Assembly (NCBI GenBank): GCA_003344405.1
Contig: NOWV01000147.1
Location: forward strand, 62,001 to 126,000
Direction of reading: 5' to 3'
DNA from: Trichoplax sp. H2
Taxonomy: Eukaryota > Placozoa > Uniplacotomia > Trichoplacea
Length of the DNA: 64,000 nt
Below are positions 25,215-37,400 of this stretch, piece by piece. A program made the position numbers and the translations under genes. Within the stretch, counting starts at the first letter, position 1. Every line of letters starts with the position of its first letter. The notes below the pieces were generated by a model. It was not told the origin of the DNA and ran no database searches. It worked only from the letters and a program-made list of their open reading frames with translations.

Positions 25215-26365
25215 GCGCTTCACCTCCCAAACACGTACTGTTCAGTGTACAGTAGACACAGAAATCCCTTCAAAGACTGGAGCCAGCCATTTTTTTCCTG
25301 TGGTGGATTTATTCCAGCGCCATTAAGTCTGTGAATTCTACTTTGAAAGATTGAGAATCAATTTAATGACCAACCCAATACAAAAATGCTGACTAGAAGT
25401 GAATTTTTTCTTTGGCATGAATCACTGTAGTGGACTGAAAAAAAAGTTTCAACTCATCTTGTAGTCCAAGTAGAACAAACTGGAAAGCATTTCTTCACTG
25501 ATTACTGACCAAAGTTCTTTTCAACAGCCGTGTTGTTGTCTCCTTGTCATATTGTAACCTAGAATTTGCCATCGCCTATCCTAAGGTACGTATTAAAATT
25601 TTAAAGCAACGAAATGCCGAGTTAACTTGTTGACTAAATACATCACTCTAAAATACCGCCATGATTTCCAACCACATCCATTCTCATGGTTTTCAACACC
25701 AAGGCTAAAATTGGATTACATTGGATAACATGCTGTACATTAGAGTGCAATCTACAATCGGTTACTAGACCATTAGGGATCCAATGTTGTAGCACTAGTA
25801 GTGCAATTAGAGAAGCAAAGGTCCAAATCCGATAGTCAATGGATCCCAAGCATAAATAAGGCTAACTTCTGTCCATCTTTCATTACTAATGAATCACTTT
25901 ATCTTTAACATTGAATTAAAATGCAGCGAAATAAATCATGGTGATAGAATTTATAGACAGGACAGAACTTTTATTTTACCTTAATTTACTCGAACTCCAC
26001 TGTAGTATAGTATGAATAGACTACCTTGAATCTAGATATTACTATGGATTAATACTGTCAATACAATCCTAGCAGTGTTAATGGCACATTTAATGGTGCA
26101 ATGCGATAATAACATGACATCGAATCAAGCAAGACACGATGTTACTGTAACCATGCTGCGTTCGATTTTAACAGTACTGTTTTCTCCATAGCTAACAGAG
26201 TCTGTCATTGGTAGAAAGAGGCAATCTTTGCTGGATGGCACAGACACTGAATAATTAATTTTAGTTAGCTCACAAGGTAAAATCTAAATTCAATCTTAAC
26301 TAAAGAAAGAAGATTAACAGCAACATCTCGATCGATTGAATCAATCTTGTTGATGATCTCATGTC

Positions 26366-29300
26366 ATGGCTACATTCCCAACTTGCCCGATTTGCACCGA
26401 TGGAACAAGTTATAGAGATGAAGATCTGGCTGCTGGCCGCTGTATCCTATATTTCTAATATTATTTTAAATATGGCCTTATTTTGGAGATTAGAAATACA
26501 GCATCATGCGCCTATACGAGTACATTACCGTCAATAGTTATAATACTGTAGCATGATAGCACGCTCGCCTTTATACTGAATTGAAAATTGTACGCTAGTT
26601 GGATTAATAATAATAATAACATAGATATCTTACTGAAATCGCCTAAATGTGCATAGCTTATTCCCTTAAACTGAGCCAATTCATCGTCAAATTTTAATTT
26701 AGACTCGTAGATTCATTACTGTAAATAGTGCAATAACCAATGGCAAGGTATAGCCTGATTTAGAATACAATAGACATCACGAAAATGGCCTAAAATGTTG
26801 ATAAATTATTTTTTTAAACTTATAATCAATACGCAGTTATAACATGGTTACTTTTAAAAATTTGAATGACATGACGATATAAGATATGCTTCTTTCCCTT
26901 AACTTGTCGATTGCACTCTTTATGGAACGCTCGTGTATGCTGGATATTTCAAAGGTGGCCACGTCTTTCATTATTCTTGGTGAGTTGAATGTAGTTTTAA
27001 AATTCTCGTAACAAATCTTCATGCGCAATTTAGGCACTTCTTCCAATGTATAAAATGATGCAAAACATAAGTCAGGATTCGACTATCTATGACGTTGCCA
27101 AATTAAAACACACTCTATAGAACGATATACAGACAAATTAATAAGTTGTCCAATCGTGGGACTATAGAAAGCCGTAAATTACTCTCTAGTTTATGAACAA
27201 TAAAATATTGCAATTTTTAGTATTTTTTAAAATAATATCCGGAAAAGCATCTATAAATACTAACCGCAAACTTTATTTACGCCAAAATGTCCTTACAGTA
27301 AATTACAGTCAAGGCGATTTGTTTCAATATTCCCTAAGCCTTAAAACTTTTTCAATTTTTTGATAAAGTAAATAAAACAGCTTACTGATACTACTGGAAT
27401 GCTTACATCTGCTCTTCTGTAATATCAATTGTATTTACGGACAATATTCTATTTTGCTTAGCTTAGAAAAATGGGTTATACAATCAAAAACCTGCCCGAC
27501 GTGTCGTAATAGATGTACCAAAAGGGATATTATCAAACTTTTCTTCGACTGCAGTCGTAGTGATGATTGCAATACCAGTAATCACCTTACCGATGATCCA
27601 CAGCAATTAAGGGTATGAGTAAATGAATGTATAAAGTTTTGTAACAAACCTTGGATATCAGTGAGCTTATAATTTATTTCATCATCAATTAGATGCAACT
27701 GGATAAATACATAGCTATCTACGAGAAAAGAGGTAAATACCTACTGCAAATATAGGCAATCATTTAATTTTGACATAGCATCGTCGTTATAGTAAGCTGC
27801 AGTTGTTAGGTAACGGTGTTATTGCGCTACTTCATTGCTGTAAAATGTAGATAGCCAATATCAAAAAATCTTGAACGAAAACCAGGATTTAGAAGAAGAA
27901 TTATCAAATCTTAAAGATACATTGAAAACAACAAAATTAGCACTTAGAGATTACAAGAAAATTAACAAAGATTTAAAGGTAAAACTAATGGGACTATCCG
28001 TGTATACCATGTAGGATTATCATACAATTGCAAACTTGTGGTCAATTAGCTTGATAATAACCATAAAATATAAAATAATACATATATAAACAGGAGCAAC
28101 AAGAAGAGACGCTAAGAAAGCTTGACCAAGCAAGCTTTGTTGCCAGCCAGTCTAATATGTTGCATGAGAAACTACGTCGATTAGATGGGTAAGCCTTGCA
28201 TATTGCTCATAGATTCCGATTAACATAGTTAAAAACACTATCTTGGACTTTATCGCAATAGCTCCGACCTGAGCTTTTTTTGCCATCATATTTTAATCGG
28301 TTTGTATATTGATAGATTACGAAGTATTCTAGAATCAAATTCTGATGAAGTAGACAAAATGATTAAACACGTGGGGGAAGGTCCTGCTGCTATCGAGCAA
28401 CTATGCACTTATATTTCGTCCTTGAAAAAGTTAGAAGATGGTTGATTAAATGCTTATACATATTTTAGGAGCGTCAAAAATAGTGACAGATCAATTCTTT
28501 AACTTTGATTTTAATATCTAATTTCTACAATCATTTTCAGAGAATATGAAAAATTAAAAGAATCCAAGAAATTTATTAAGTCAGAAAAATACAACTTAGA
28601 GATAGAATTAAGAAAATATATTAAACTTGTAAGAATTCCTACCAGAATATACACATGTATTGATAAAACTTTGAAAACATCTCGTTGTCGTAGCAATAAT
28701 AATTACCTGTATTATTCATACGGTATAATAGTCAGAAAATGCAAAATCAGATTTAGAAGATATGAAGAAGCGTTTCACTGCCGCATCTCAAAAACTTGAA
28801 CAATATAAATTGGAAAATGGGGTATAAGAAGTTTTACTGTTATAATTTTGAAAAACATGCTCGTTTCTGATATAGTTTTGGCATTGCATTTATCTCTTAT
28901 GTGAAGGTGTTACAGAAGAAACTGAAAATTATTAACAATAAATTAAGAAATTTTAAGAAACAAGATATCTCATCTATGCAGAAAAAAATGCTAACTTTAC
29001 ATGAGTAATGACTAGAAACAACTATTCGGGATCGCATCGATAAGTGTTATATTTCTTTATGTTGATTCTATTTCTTATTGTTTAGCTCGCCGGTAGAAAT
29101 TGATTTCCTCGAGAATTCGGTCGATGACGAAGGAAGTTCGATATCTAGAACAAATGAATTAAGATCAGCCAATGAAACCTCTTCTAGTCTAAGAGCTATC
29201 GCGAACAAGTTAGTACTGCAGTAAGATTAAGTTGATTACTTGAGTTATGGCAACTCTATTGAAGGTATCTAAGTGGGTTTCCGTATGGTTTTGACAGAAA

Positions 29301-30052
29301 CGGATTACGCTTCGTCGATGCTGTTGATATGACTAGCGCAAGAACTAGAGTCGACATTAAAGTAATTTTTATTAAAGATTGCTTTGCTACTATAGCGTAT
29401 TTCCATTCGTAAATGTTTCCTTAATTTTTTATTCCAACGTCAAACTTTGCTGACATTGTCTCACGCTAGAAGAAGGAATACAAAGGTATTATATTCATTT
29501 TTAAGAAGTTATTATCCTTACTTTTAGTAAATGTATCTGCAAGATCATAATTGAAGATCAGAAATGAATAGTTTTAACGTATTTGTACATTTAAAAAATA
29601 GAAAACAAAACGAATTCAGCTGATCATTTTTCACATTTTGAAAAGAATGCAAAGATGTTAACACAAAAAAATGATGGCGTAAGTAAGCGATATTTATAAT
29701 TTTTTAGCCCCTTTACCTAATAGATTTTATATGCGTGTCTTAGGTTGTACGTTTTGGCTTTAACGGCTTAGGCGGACATAGTAAGGTTTTACATCTCGTA
29801 TCCGAAAATATTTTAGCTTAATGGTAATTGTAGACTAAAACTATATCAAACTGTGTTTCCATCTTATGCGGATAAATGGTTGCGTATGATTTTTTCTTAA
29901 CGGCAATATTTCAGCAAAAGCGAAGTGATAGCTTTCCTGGAGACTCAAGTAGATCAAATCTTAATAATTCATCTAAGAGATTAAAATTATCGAAGATTAC
30001 GAACTATACATTACCGCTGTCTTCGATGACTGAAGATGATATTATACTCTAA
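26366..30052 (+). CDS. TRAIP: TRAIP-like RING E3 ubiquitin ligase
   Basis: RING-type ubiquitin ligase; TRAIP acts in the nucleus on stalled or terminated replisomes. Exons: 26366-26441, 26955-26979, 27462-27612, 27693-27732, 27851-27978, 28094-28188, 28316-28429, 28541-28628, 28732-28821, 28907-29004, 29086-29208, 29274-29361, 29646-29678, 29744-29785, 29915-30052; 442 residues with consistent phases (human protein about 470). The N-terminal RING is split over three exons: CPIC, then CGHVFHYSC from a 25-nt micro-exon, then TCPTC. A long coiled coil follows (about 80-330) containing the 'KRDSQ' and 'SLKKEYEKLKES' blocks typical of TRAIP. The C-terminal 'GFNGLGGHSK' matches the conserved FDGLGG motif. 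The last exon ends in SSMTEDDIIL and shows no obvious PCNA-binding PIP box, which the human protein has at its C terminus. A possible extra mini-exon near 29471-29485 was not used because it breaks phase. Confidence 0.88.
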
Positions 30053-31326
30053 TCAGATTCCAGTGTTACTTGTTAAGTTATCGATATGAAGTTGTAAAGT
30101 ATACATAATATACTGCACTGTATGCGCTATAAATGTACATTAGTGTAGAAATTGCTGAACTAGGAGTAAAGTTGTAATTTGATATCTGCTAGCATTACTT
30201 TGGCATCAGCTAATGCTGCTTAACTTAAAACTGTAAATATTGTTGACTTGGTAAAAAACTTAATAATAATCTTTATACGTTTGCAGTAGAAGGTATATAC
30301 TGCTTGCTATTAAGAGTGTCTCAGTTATGGTAGTGACAGCCAAGTTGACACGTTCTTTTTAGAATTAATATATAAATCTTGAAGAATATGACAAAGACCG
30401 ATATCTATGATTTACCATTTAATTTTGAAATTTCAGTTGGTACTATTTTAATTAATGTTGCTAATCTCTTACAGATTGGGAAACAAATAGCGCAGATTTC
30501 TTGTTGTAAAAATGTGTGAAATTATACAACAGCTCATTACATCGAAGGATAAATGTACAGCACAACCGATTTTATCAGCAACTATAGTACTGTGATAACA
30601 ATTAAACAATTACAGACAAATTCTTGTCAAAGCTAAGTGACAAATAATTTTAGTACTTGTACTTACATTAGATCTAATGAATACTAACGAATGTCAGCAA
30701 AATTAATGTTGTAAATTAACATTGTACTATGCAATGCACAATAATTTCAACCAATAGATAGATTGATATTAAAACAATAAAACATAGTTGCCGCATTTGT
30801 ACAGTGCTATAAGGAATTTTTGTTGATCAATCATGCTTGTATCTATTTACCGATGGCATAGGATGAAAACATATAAAATTATAAAGAATAAAAGCTATTC
30901 TAACCTCGTAACATGATTGATGAATAGACACATCGACATTGTACATAGAATCATTACATAAAATCATTACTGCATGTAAGGATTATATTAATATTAACAG
31001 AAATGCAATAATTGCATCATAGGACATAAAATGGTACTTGATTAAACGGCGTCTAAGATACGTAAAAGTAAAAGCATTTACATAGTTTATAAATCAAATG
31101 TTGATAACTGATTTCAATATAAAGGATAATAGCAAAAATTTTTCTCGGCTATATACATATCAATCATTGTTAATCTACTATTTTACATGTACTCGTATTG
31201 TTGATTCAGTTGTATCAAAACTATATTGAGCTACACCTATTTCGACTGAATCAATAGGAAACAATTCCATTGCCTTATAACGCCTTGATCACATCACAAA
31301 TTATTCTTATTATTTGCAATATACGT
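30053..31326. other. Convergent intergenic spacer
   Basis: Lies between the 3' ends of the TRAIP-like gene (plus) and the MIU-motif gene (minus). Several AATAAA-type words occur (for example near 30777 and 30887), but none is close enough to either stop to assign. No gene was seen. Confidence 0.5.
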
Positions 31327-34300
31327 TTATTTACTCGTCTTCCCTTTCTTATGATTAAGATTTTGAAAGAACTCTTTAACTTTCGATTTAGGTCTGTCAT
31401 CTCCCAGTGGACTGCTATTAGTCTTACTTGGCGATACACGTCTCTTAGCTACAACAAGTTGCTGAGATAGTACAGGTGAACCGGCTTGCAACATGGCGAT
31501 CGCATCTTCTCGACTCACAATTTGTCGTACAGCAAATTGCTTCTTCTTGCTGTTCTCATAATCTAAATTATTAGGACGATCTGATATGGCTACGCCATAC
31601 TTATTCACGGTAGGATCAATTGCTGCTAAAACATTGGATGTTGTTTTTTGGGGTCCCTATGATATGTGAAATTTATTTAGTTAATACTATCAATTTGATC
31701 AAAATACGTACTGATTGAATTAATTGATTCACAATAGTATACGGATAGATGTGAAAGTACAGCCTATTGAAATTTATCATTACCTGAATATTGCGCGTTA
31801 CAATATTGTTAATGTCCTCCTATTGCAGCAGAAAAAATTGATAATCAATTTATAGCAGATTTAAGGTAATTATTAATTATATAAGGAAAGAACTAAGATT
31901 GAATAATAATATCGATAACATCAATAAAGTTATAAAGTGAAGTCAATTCAATAAATCCTTTACCGGTTCAACAATTTCATATTCATGTTCAAATTCATCG
32001 CTATTATTTATGGCCTTAGATGGTTGATTCCTTCCATTTGGAGTAGATGGATCATCTCTACTATAACCATTTACACCATTTGATTGTGCTTTTTCTTGCT
32101 TCGTAGCTTTGCCGTTAGGTAAATGAATGGAACGCTGAGCATGATGATCATTATTATGGGGAATAGGTGAACGAAAATCGTTTACGGTATTGCTAACAGG
32201 CATATTATGAGATGAATTTAAGGGAAATTCATGATTCTATAATAATATAATTAATAAACAAGATAATTGATACCATTATTCAAAAATATCTTTAGCATAG
32301 AGAAAATAAACCTGTTACTAATCACAAGAATAGAATCTACAACTAACCTGCCGATGCAGTTTAGATGCTGCCTTGCGATTCATATCCCATCGTTTACCTC
32401 CATCGCTATTACGAAAACGTGATGATAAGTCATATTCTCGGTTATTTTCTTCTGTTATAAATTGAGACCGTGGAATAAACTCATTCCTAAATTGCTTGGG
32501 TAAGTGAGTACGATTACTACTTTCAAAGCTATTATCTTGAGATTGAGAACTATCAGACTGCGCTTGTCTCCTAGGTCTATGCTTCATTGGATTCCAATCT
32601 ATATCACTCATGCCATGATGAATATCTCCGTCTTCGGAACCTTGAAAATCGCTATTAGAAGATCGATCGGAAGTTTGAAATTCCGGATATTCCTTACGAT
32701 ATCGATATTGTCTATTACTGTGATTATCATAATAGGATTGACCACCATCATGCCCATTATTGCCATTGTCATAATACATTCGCTGATTACCGTTACGACG
32801 ATGATTGCGATGCTGGCGGTGATCATCATTTCCACTGCTGTTGGCAGCAAATCCACCAGATACAGGCTGTGCGATAACATTTGATTGGCTTGGGCTATCA
32901 CTATATTGGCTACTACTAGAACTAGGCGATCTAAAAATAAGATATACCAAAAGATAAGTGTATATATGCCTTAAGGTATTAATACATAATAAATATTCAT
33001 TTATATTAGTAAGTAAAAGAGAATCTATTATATCAATATGGATGCAATAACAACCCCTAACTTTTTGTCTACCTTTTATCATGAGGATTAACATTGCCAT
33101 TATGGTTATACTTATTACTATTATTACTATTATTGCTGTGTGTTCTGCGATATTCATGCTCATGTCTTCTCCTAGCTAACTGAATTTCCTGCTTCCATAG
33201 CATACGGGCTAGTTCCTAATCATAATCACATAGCATTGTCAGAAAAATTATATACTATCATATGTCTTATTTCTTTTCAATAGAGATTGATTGTATGCAT
33301 AATGTACATATTCAAGTGAAATGGGTTATAGTACAGTAGTAAAATTAATCTAGATTTATTATTTGTCATCCAGCTATAGTAATAAGGAAGTTTATTCACT
33401 GTTTCAGAGAAAATCTAAATGGGTTTCCATGTAATATTTATTTTAAATGATGAGAAAGCATCACGACTGCTAGGTAAAGTGCGTAAACAGTTGAAAAAAT
33501 CGTTTTGAAACTAAATCATTATGGGTAAATTAATAGCAGGATACGGGGAAATTTTAAATATATATCACGTCTGATCACCTGATCTTGTAATTCCTGGGCC
33601 ATTCTATGATCGATAACGTCATCCTATTTGCAAAAATGAGATTTTTAATATATCGTTTTTGAACTTGAAGAAATAAACGTTACTTGGTAGATACAGGTTA
33701 AACCGTATTAAATAATGATATGAGATTGACTTCAATTATTGTTAAGATATTGTACTAATGTTGGTAACCGTTACAAATTAATGCCTTACTACTTCTACAT
33801 AAGTCCTAGTTAATAACAATATCGTGTCCTTATCGTAATAAATTTCGCTAAACCCCGTAAATAACTATCTTTAATTGGACAACGATTGCTAATGGCCAGT
33901 AATTAGTTCATGTATTAACTTTTAAAACTCAATCTAGTATACATAAATTCTCTTTTAATTTAAAGATAAACAACAAATTCATCCTAAGAAGATTATTGAA
34001 ACATAAAATCATAGTTTATGCTGTCGATAATTTGACAGCAGTTTTTACTTTGGAATTATAGTTATTGAAAATTATCGTTACCCGAATATGAGTTGGATTG
34101 TATTGACTATCAGGAGTCACATCATCCCTGCAGTACTTGTCGCTGTGTTATTATAAATAGAATTTAAAAAGATTAAAACATCATTTCTAAAAATATAGAA
34201 ACTCTTATTAAGAAATTATTTCTTAGCAATAACGTAATATTTTCGTCGAACACAAATTAGAGTAATGATTCACCTTATTCTAATTTTAAAATGTATTCTA

Positions 34301-34465
34301 TAATTATCTCTTTATATATATAGGCTGCTCAAAATAATAGCACTATGTAGCAAAAGAAAATTTACCTTCTGGGTGACGCTGACCGATATTCCTTTAAATG
34401 ATTTCCACCACGATTGTAGTACATTGATTTTTCTTGAGATTTATCAGAGCGTTTATGACCGCTAC
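31327..34465 (-). CDS. Asn/Ser/Arg-rich protein with two MIU-like motifs, CCDC50-like? (5' end not found)
   Basis: Eight phase-consistent GT-AG exons (minus): 34465-34366, 34127-34082, 33623-33579, 33215-33073, 32930-32348, 32236-31964, 31819-31784, 31656-31327 (stop TAA 31329-31327). The 5' exon(s) with the start codon were not identified. Two overlapping motifs, 'DHRMAQELQDQE' and 'DQELARMLWKQE', fit the D-x3-A-x2-L-x3-E pattern of MIU ubiquitin-binding helices, which occur repeatedly in CCDC50. A basic helix 'LARRRHEHEYRR' follows. The large exon is rich in Asn, Ser, Arg, Tyr and Gly and contains 'YRKEYPEFQ', reminiscent of a CCDC50 segment. The basic C-terminal exon ('FAVRQIVSREDAIAMLQAG') I do not recognise. 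Most of the protein looks disordered. The gene is well supported by splicing; the family call is tentative. Confidence 0.65.
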
Positions 34466-37400
34466 CTAAGTATAATGAAATTGCAAAATGATTAGAAGTA
34501 CTTCTTTTTAGCGAGGAAACATTTGACGCACAGCATTAGTGGATATTAATAAGAAACAAATTAATTTAACAGTGTATCGAAATAACTTTAAATTCAGTCA
34601 TGATGCTTAAGCTATTGAGTCATATTTAGTCTAACCTACAAAAAAATTTGGATAGTATCGTGAAAAAGTGATAGTTAAATGCTTTCTTATTTCACGAAGG
34701 GGGATAGAAAATGATTGATGATCAAGTATAGTATCTGGTTAATTCCCTAAATGTCATGACTAATCACTCCTTTTCCTCCTTTCCAATCCCTAACTCTTTC
34801 CGATTAATGAATCTAAAGGCCTGAACGCTATTATATTGAGCGCGTTGTATTTTACGATCGATACTGTTATAACTTACTTGTTAAGGATCAATAGGCAGTT
34901 TAATAATCGATCTTGCTATTGGTATTATATTAGTATAGTACCATCCAAGCTACGGCCAACTAATTCAATTGATATTACGTAATTATTGCCCGCAAGGCTA
35001 GGGATCAAAGTTGTGTAAATGTGAAATAAGAGTCATGTCTTTGTCAATCTTCGATCAACGTGACAGGTCTAGATAGATATAATTAGTAGTTCCGAAGGAT
35101 TAAAAGATCTATTCATAAATGGATCAGTTGCTACTGTTATACATAGAACTCAATATTTAAATAATAAGTAATTTCAATCATAAAAATAACCAGATGGTGA
35201 AAAATGAAATCCTTGATATTGTTCATATTTGCAATACCATACGTAGGGTTAATTTAATTACTGAGAAACGCAATCGTCCAAGTGGTTTATTTATCTTATC
35301 ATTCTTCCTTCTAAGTTTATCAATATAGTATATCATTTTTTCCTTCTGAGACCATAGAGATTAATTAGAAATATTCTGCAAATGAAAGATTAAAACCTTT
35401 ACGGAAATTGGGATGCCCGAACAGAAATTTTCGCGCACTATAATGTCCTATTTGGATGTCTCCATGTATTATGCCAATCCCATACTATAGACCTATAGCT
35501 AGTTAATTGTTATATCCGATTGATGATCGCTACTGATGATAAAAACGATTTGTTCTATACTAATACAATACAGCGTTGCTTGAAAAGATCGATTAATTAT
35601 ATAATCGTTCGAATTAGATTGTTAGAATAATAGTGACAACGATGAGGTTGAATAATACTTGCATAAGTTATCTAGTCTTTAAGCAGATAAATTTCATCAT
35701 GATCGTAGCTCAGAAAAGCAAATCTGAAAATCGCGCATAGAAAATCTATTCTATGCTACAATTCAATGTCATAGTTGCATATTAAAGGGGGGAATCTCGC
35801 CTATCCTTTGAATGATTAACCAATAGGCTCTGAAGCTGCAGCGCAATCAACTAGTTGACTCGATGTTATCGTTGATGGAACAATAAAATTTTAAACGACT
35901 CGATAAATTCAAATTATAATTAAATGCCATTAATAGCGTTCCAATTATATTTAAATCCTAATCTTAAAGCTACATTCCAGCTAAAAAGTAGAAACAGAAT
36001 AATTGTTGCTTAAAAATATTCACACAGTACCTCTTGGGTTAAAAATCGGAGAAACTAATACAATATTCTAGATCAGAACCTCCCAAATGAAGAAAAGTTC
36101 AATTCTATTTCCACTTCCTCTTTCAAGTAGAACGCAGATGATATGATTCTAAAACACTACTCCTATACTTGTAACTATATATCCTACGTCTGGGGGAATT
36201 AAACTTTCTATAAAATCGATTCGCTAAATAGACTAAGCTATCAGTTATTTTCTTTTTAGTTTCTCATCAAAGAAAAAACTTAGACTTAATTTAAGCCTGA
36301 AGAAATATAAATGAAGCGATGCTAAAGGCAACACAGGGTGATACCCTCGAGGCTTGTGGACAAAACAATCACTTGAGTGAAAAAGTTATAATATCAATAA
36401 AACTATTTTTCGTTTCCGATGGATTAAATTGTATTCTAGATAAATTTGTTTTCATGTGGAAACGATCAGCTGTATCATATATTATGAAGATTAAAAAAGA
36501 ACAGTAAGATCGATAAACTAGTATATAGAATTAACGATGATAGATATGAATAGGATAAAGTTGTTGTTGATATCAATATACAAATCAACGGGCATTTTGA
36601 TTATTAGTATTGTATAAGAGAAGTAATAGTCACCATGGTGAAAACATGACTGATGTTCTCCTACTGAGTTGTGTTGAATCCAACAAGCCCACTATATTTT
36701 TGTCTTTATACTACCATGAACAAAGCAGAACAAAGTGATAAAAAAAACTTTCATTTCCTTGTAAGCTATCTTTTCTCGTGAGATGATGGAATATTTAATG
36801 ATTCAACTCATATTAAGGTGGAAGTTGATATCCTGATGCTAAGTATGTATATCGACTGTAAGCCTTACTTTGACTATTTTATGATACTTTATCGTCTATG
36901 ACTAACTAACTGTTTTGGCCCCTTATTATTTAGTAAAGATGAATACTTTAAATTTAGTTGAATGAATAAATTGAAATTAGAAGCTATCTGACAATATCGT
37001 TATAAAAATTTCTCAATCTTGTATTAATAGATTTGAGTCTAGACTTGGTCAATAAGCATTAGCACTATATTTTATGTAGGTTAATTTTAGTCAATTTTTC
37101 ATTATCTTGAGGATACTATTGCATGTTCTCGTATTTATATCGATTGTACCCCTATCTTCATCGCATTGAAAATAAGACTACCTGTCTAGACATTATCTAC
37201 CAGTGCACATTATTTTAATTTTTTCTAAATACTTAATTGGTAAATTTTATGTAGTTAAGACGATAAAGTCAGTATTAGACTGTCATCGATAAAAAATATA
37301 TCATAATCCATCATTGAGTAGCACCGTTGAACATAGTCACAAATAAACTGCCTATTTTTAGGATTAAAGGCATACCAAAATAACTTCTTCTTGAAGGTAA

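Larger units (their letters stand above)
23829..26365. other. Intergenic, between gene D and TRAIP
   Basis: Holds the 3' flank of gene D, two inverted repeats, a CTGTAC-rich palindromic repeat cluster and the upstream region of the TRAIP-like gene, described separately. An open frame at 24821-25129 runs into the repeat and has no recognisable protein features, so I do not treat it as a gene. Confidence 0.5.

Noticed and set aside
29471-29485. Possible additional TRAIP mini-exon between GT-AG signals
   Set aside because: Using it breaks the phase with the following exon, whereas skipping it gives a continuous frame into the conserved FDGLGG motif.
32504-32901. Open frames of 97-126 codons, one on each strand
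   Set aside because: They overlap the large Asn/Ser-rich exon 32930-32348 in other frames; Ile/Met-rich translations of the same repeats are shadows.
36319-36507. 62-codon open frame starting with ATG
   Set aside because: No domain, signal peptide, splice support or codon pattern distinguishes it from background.
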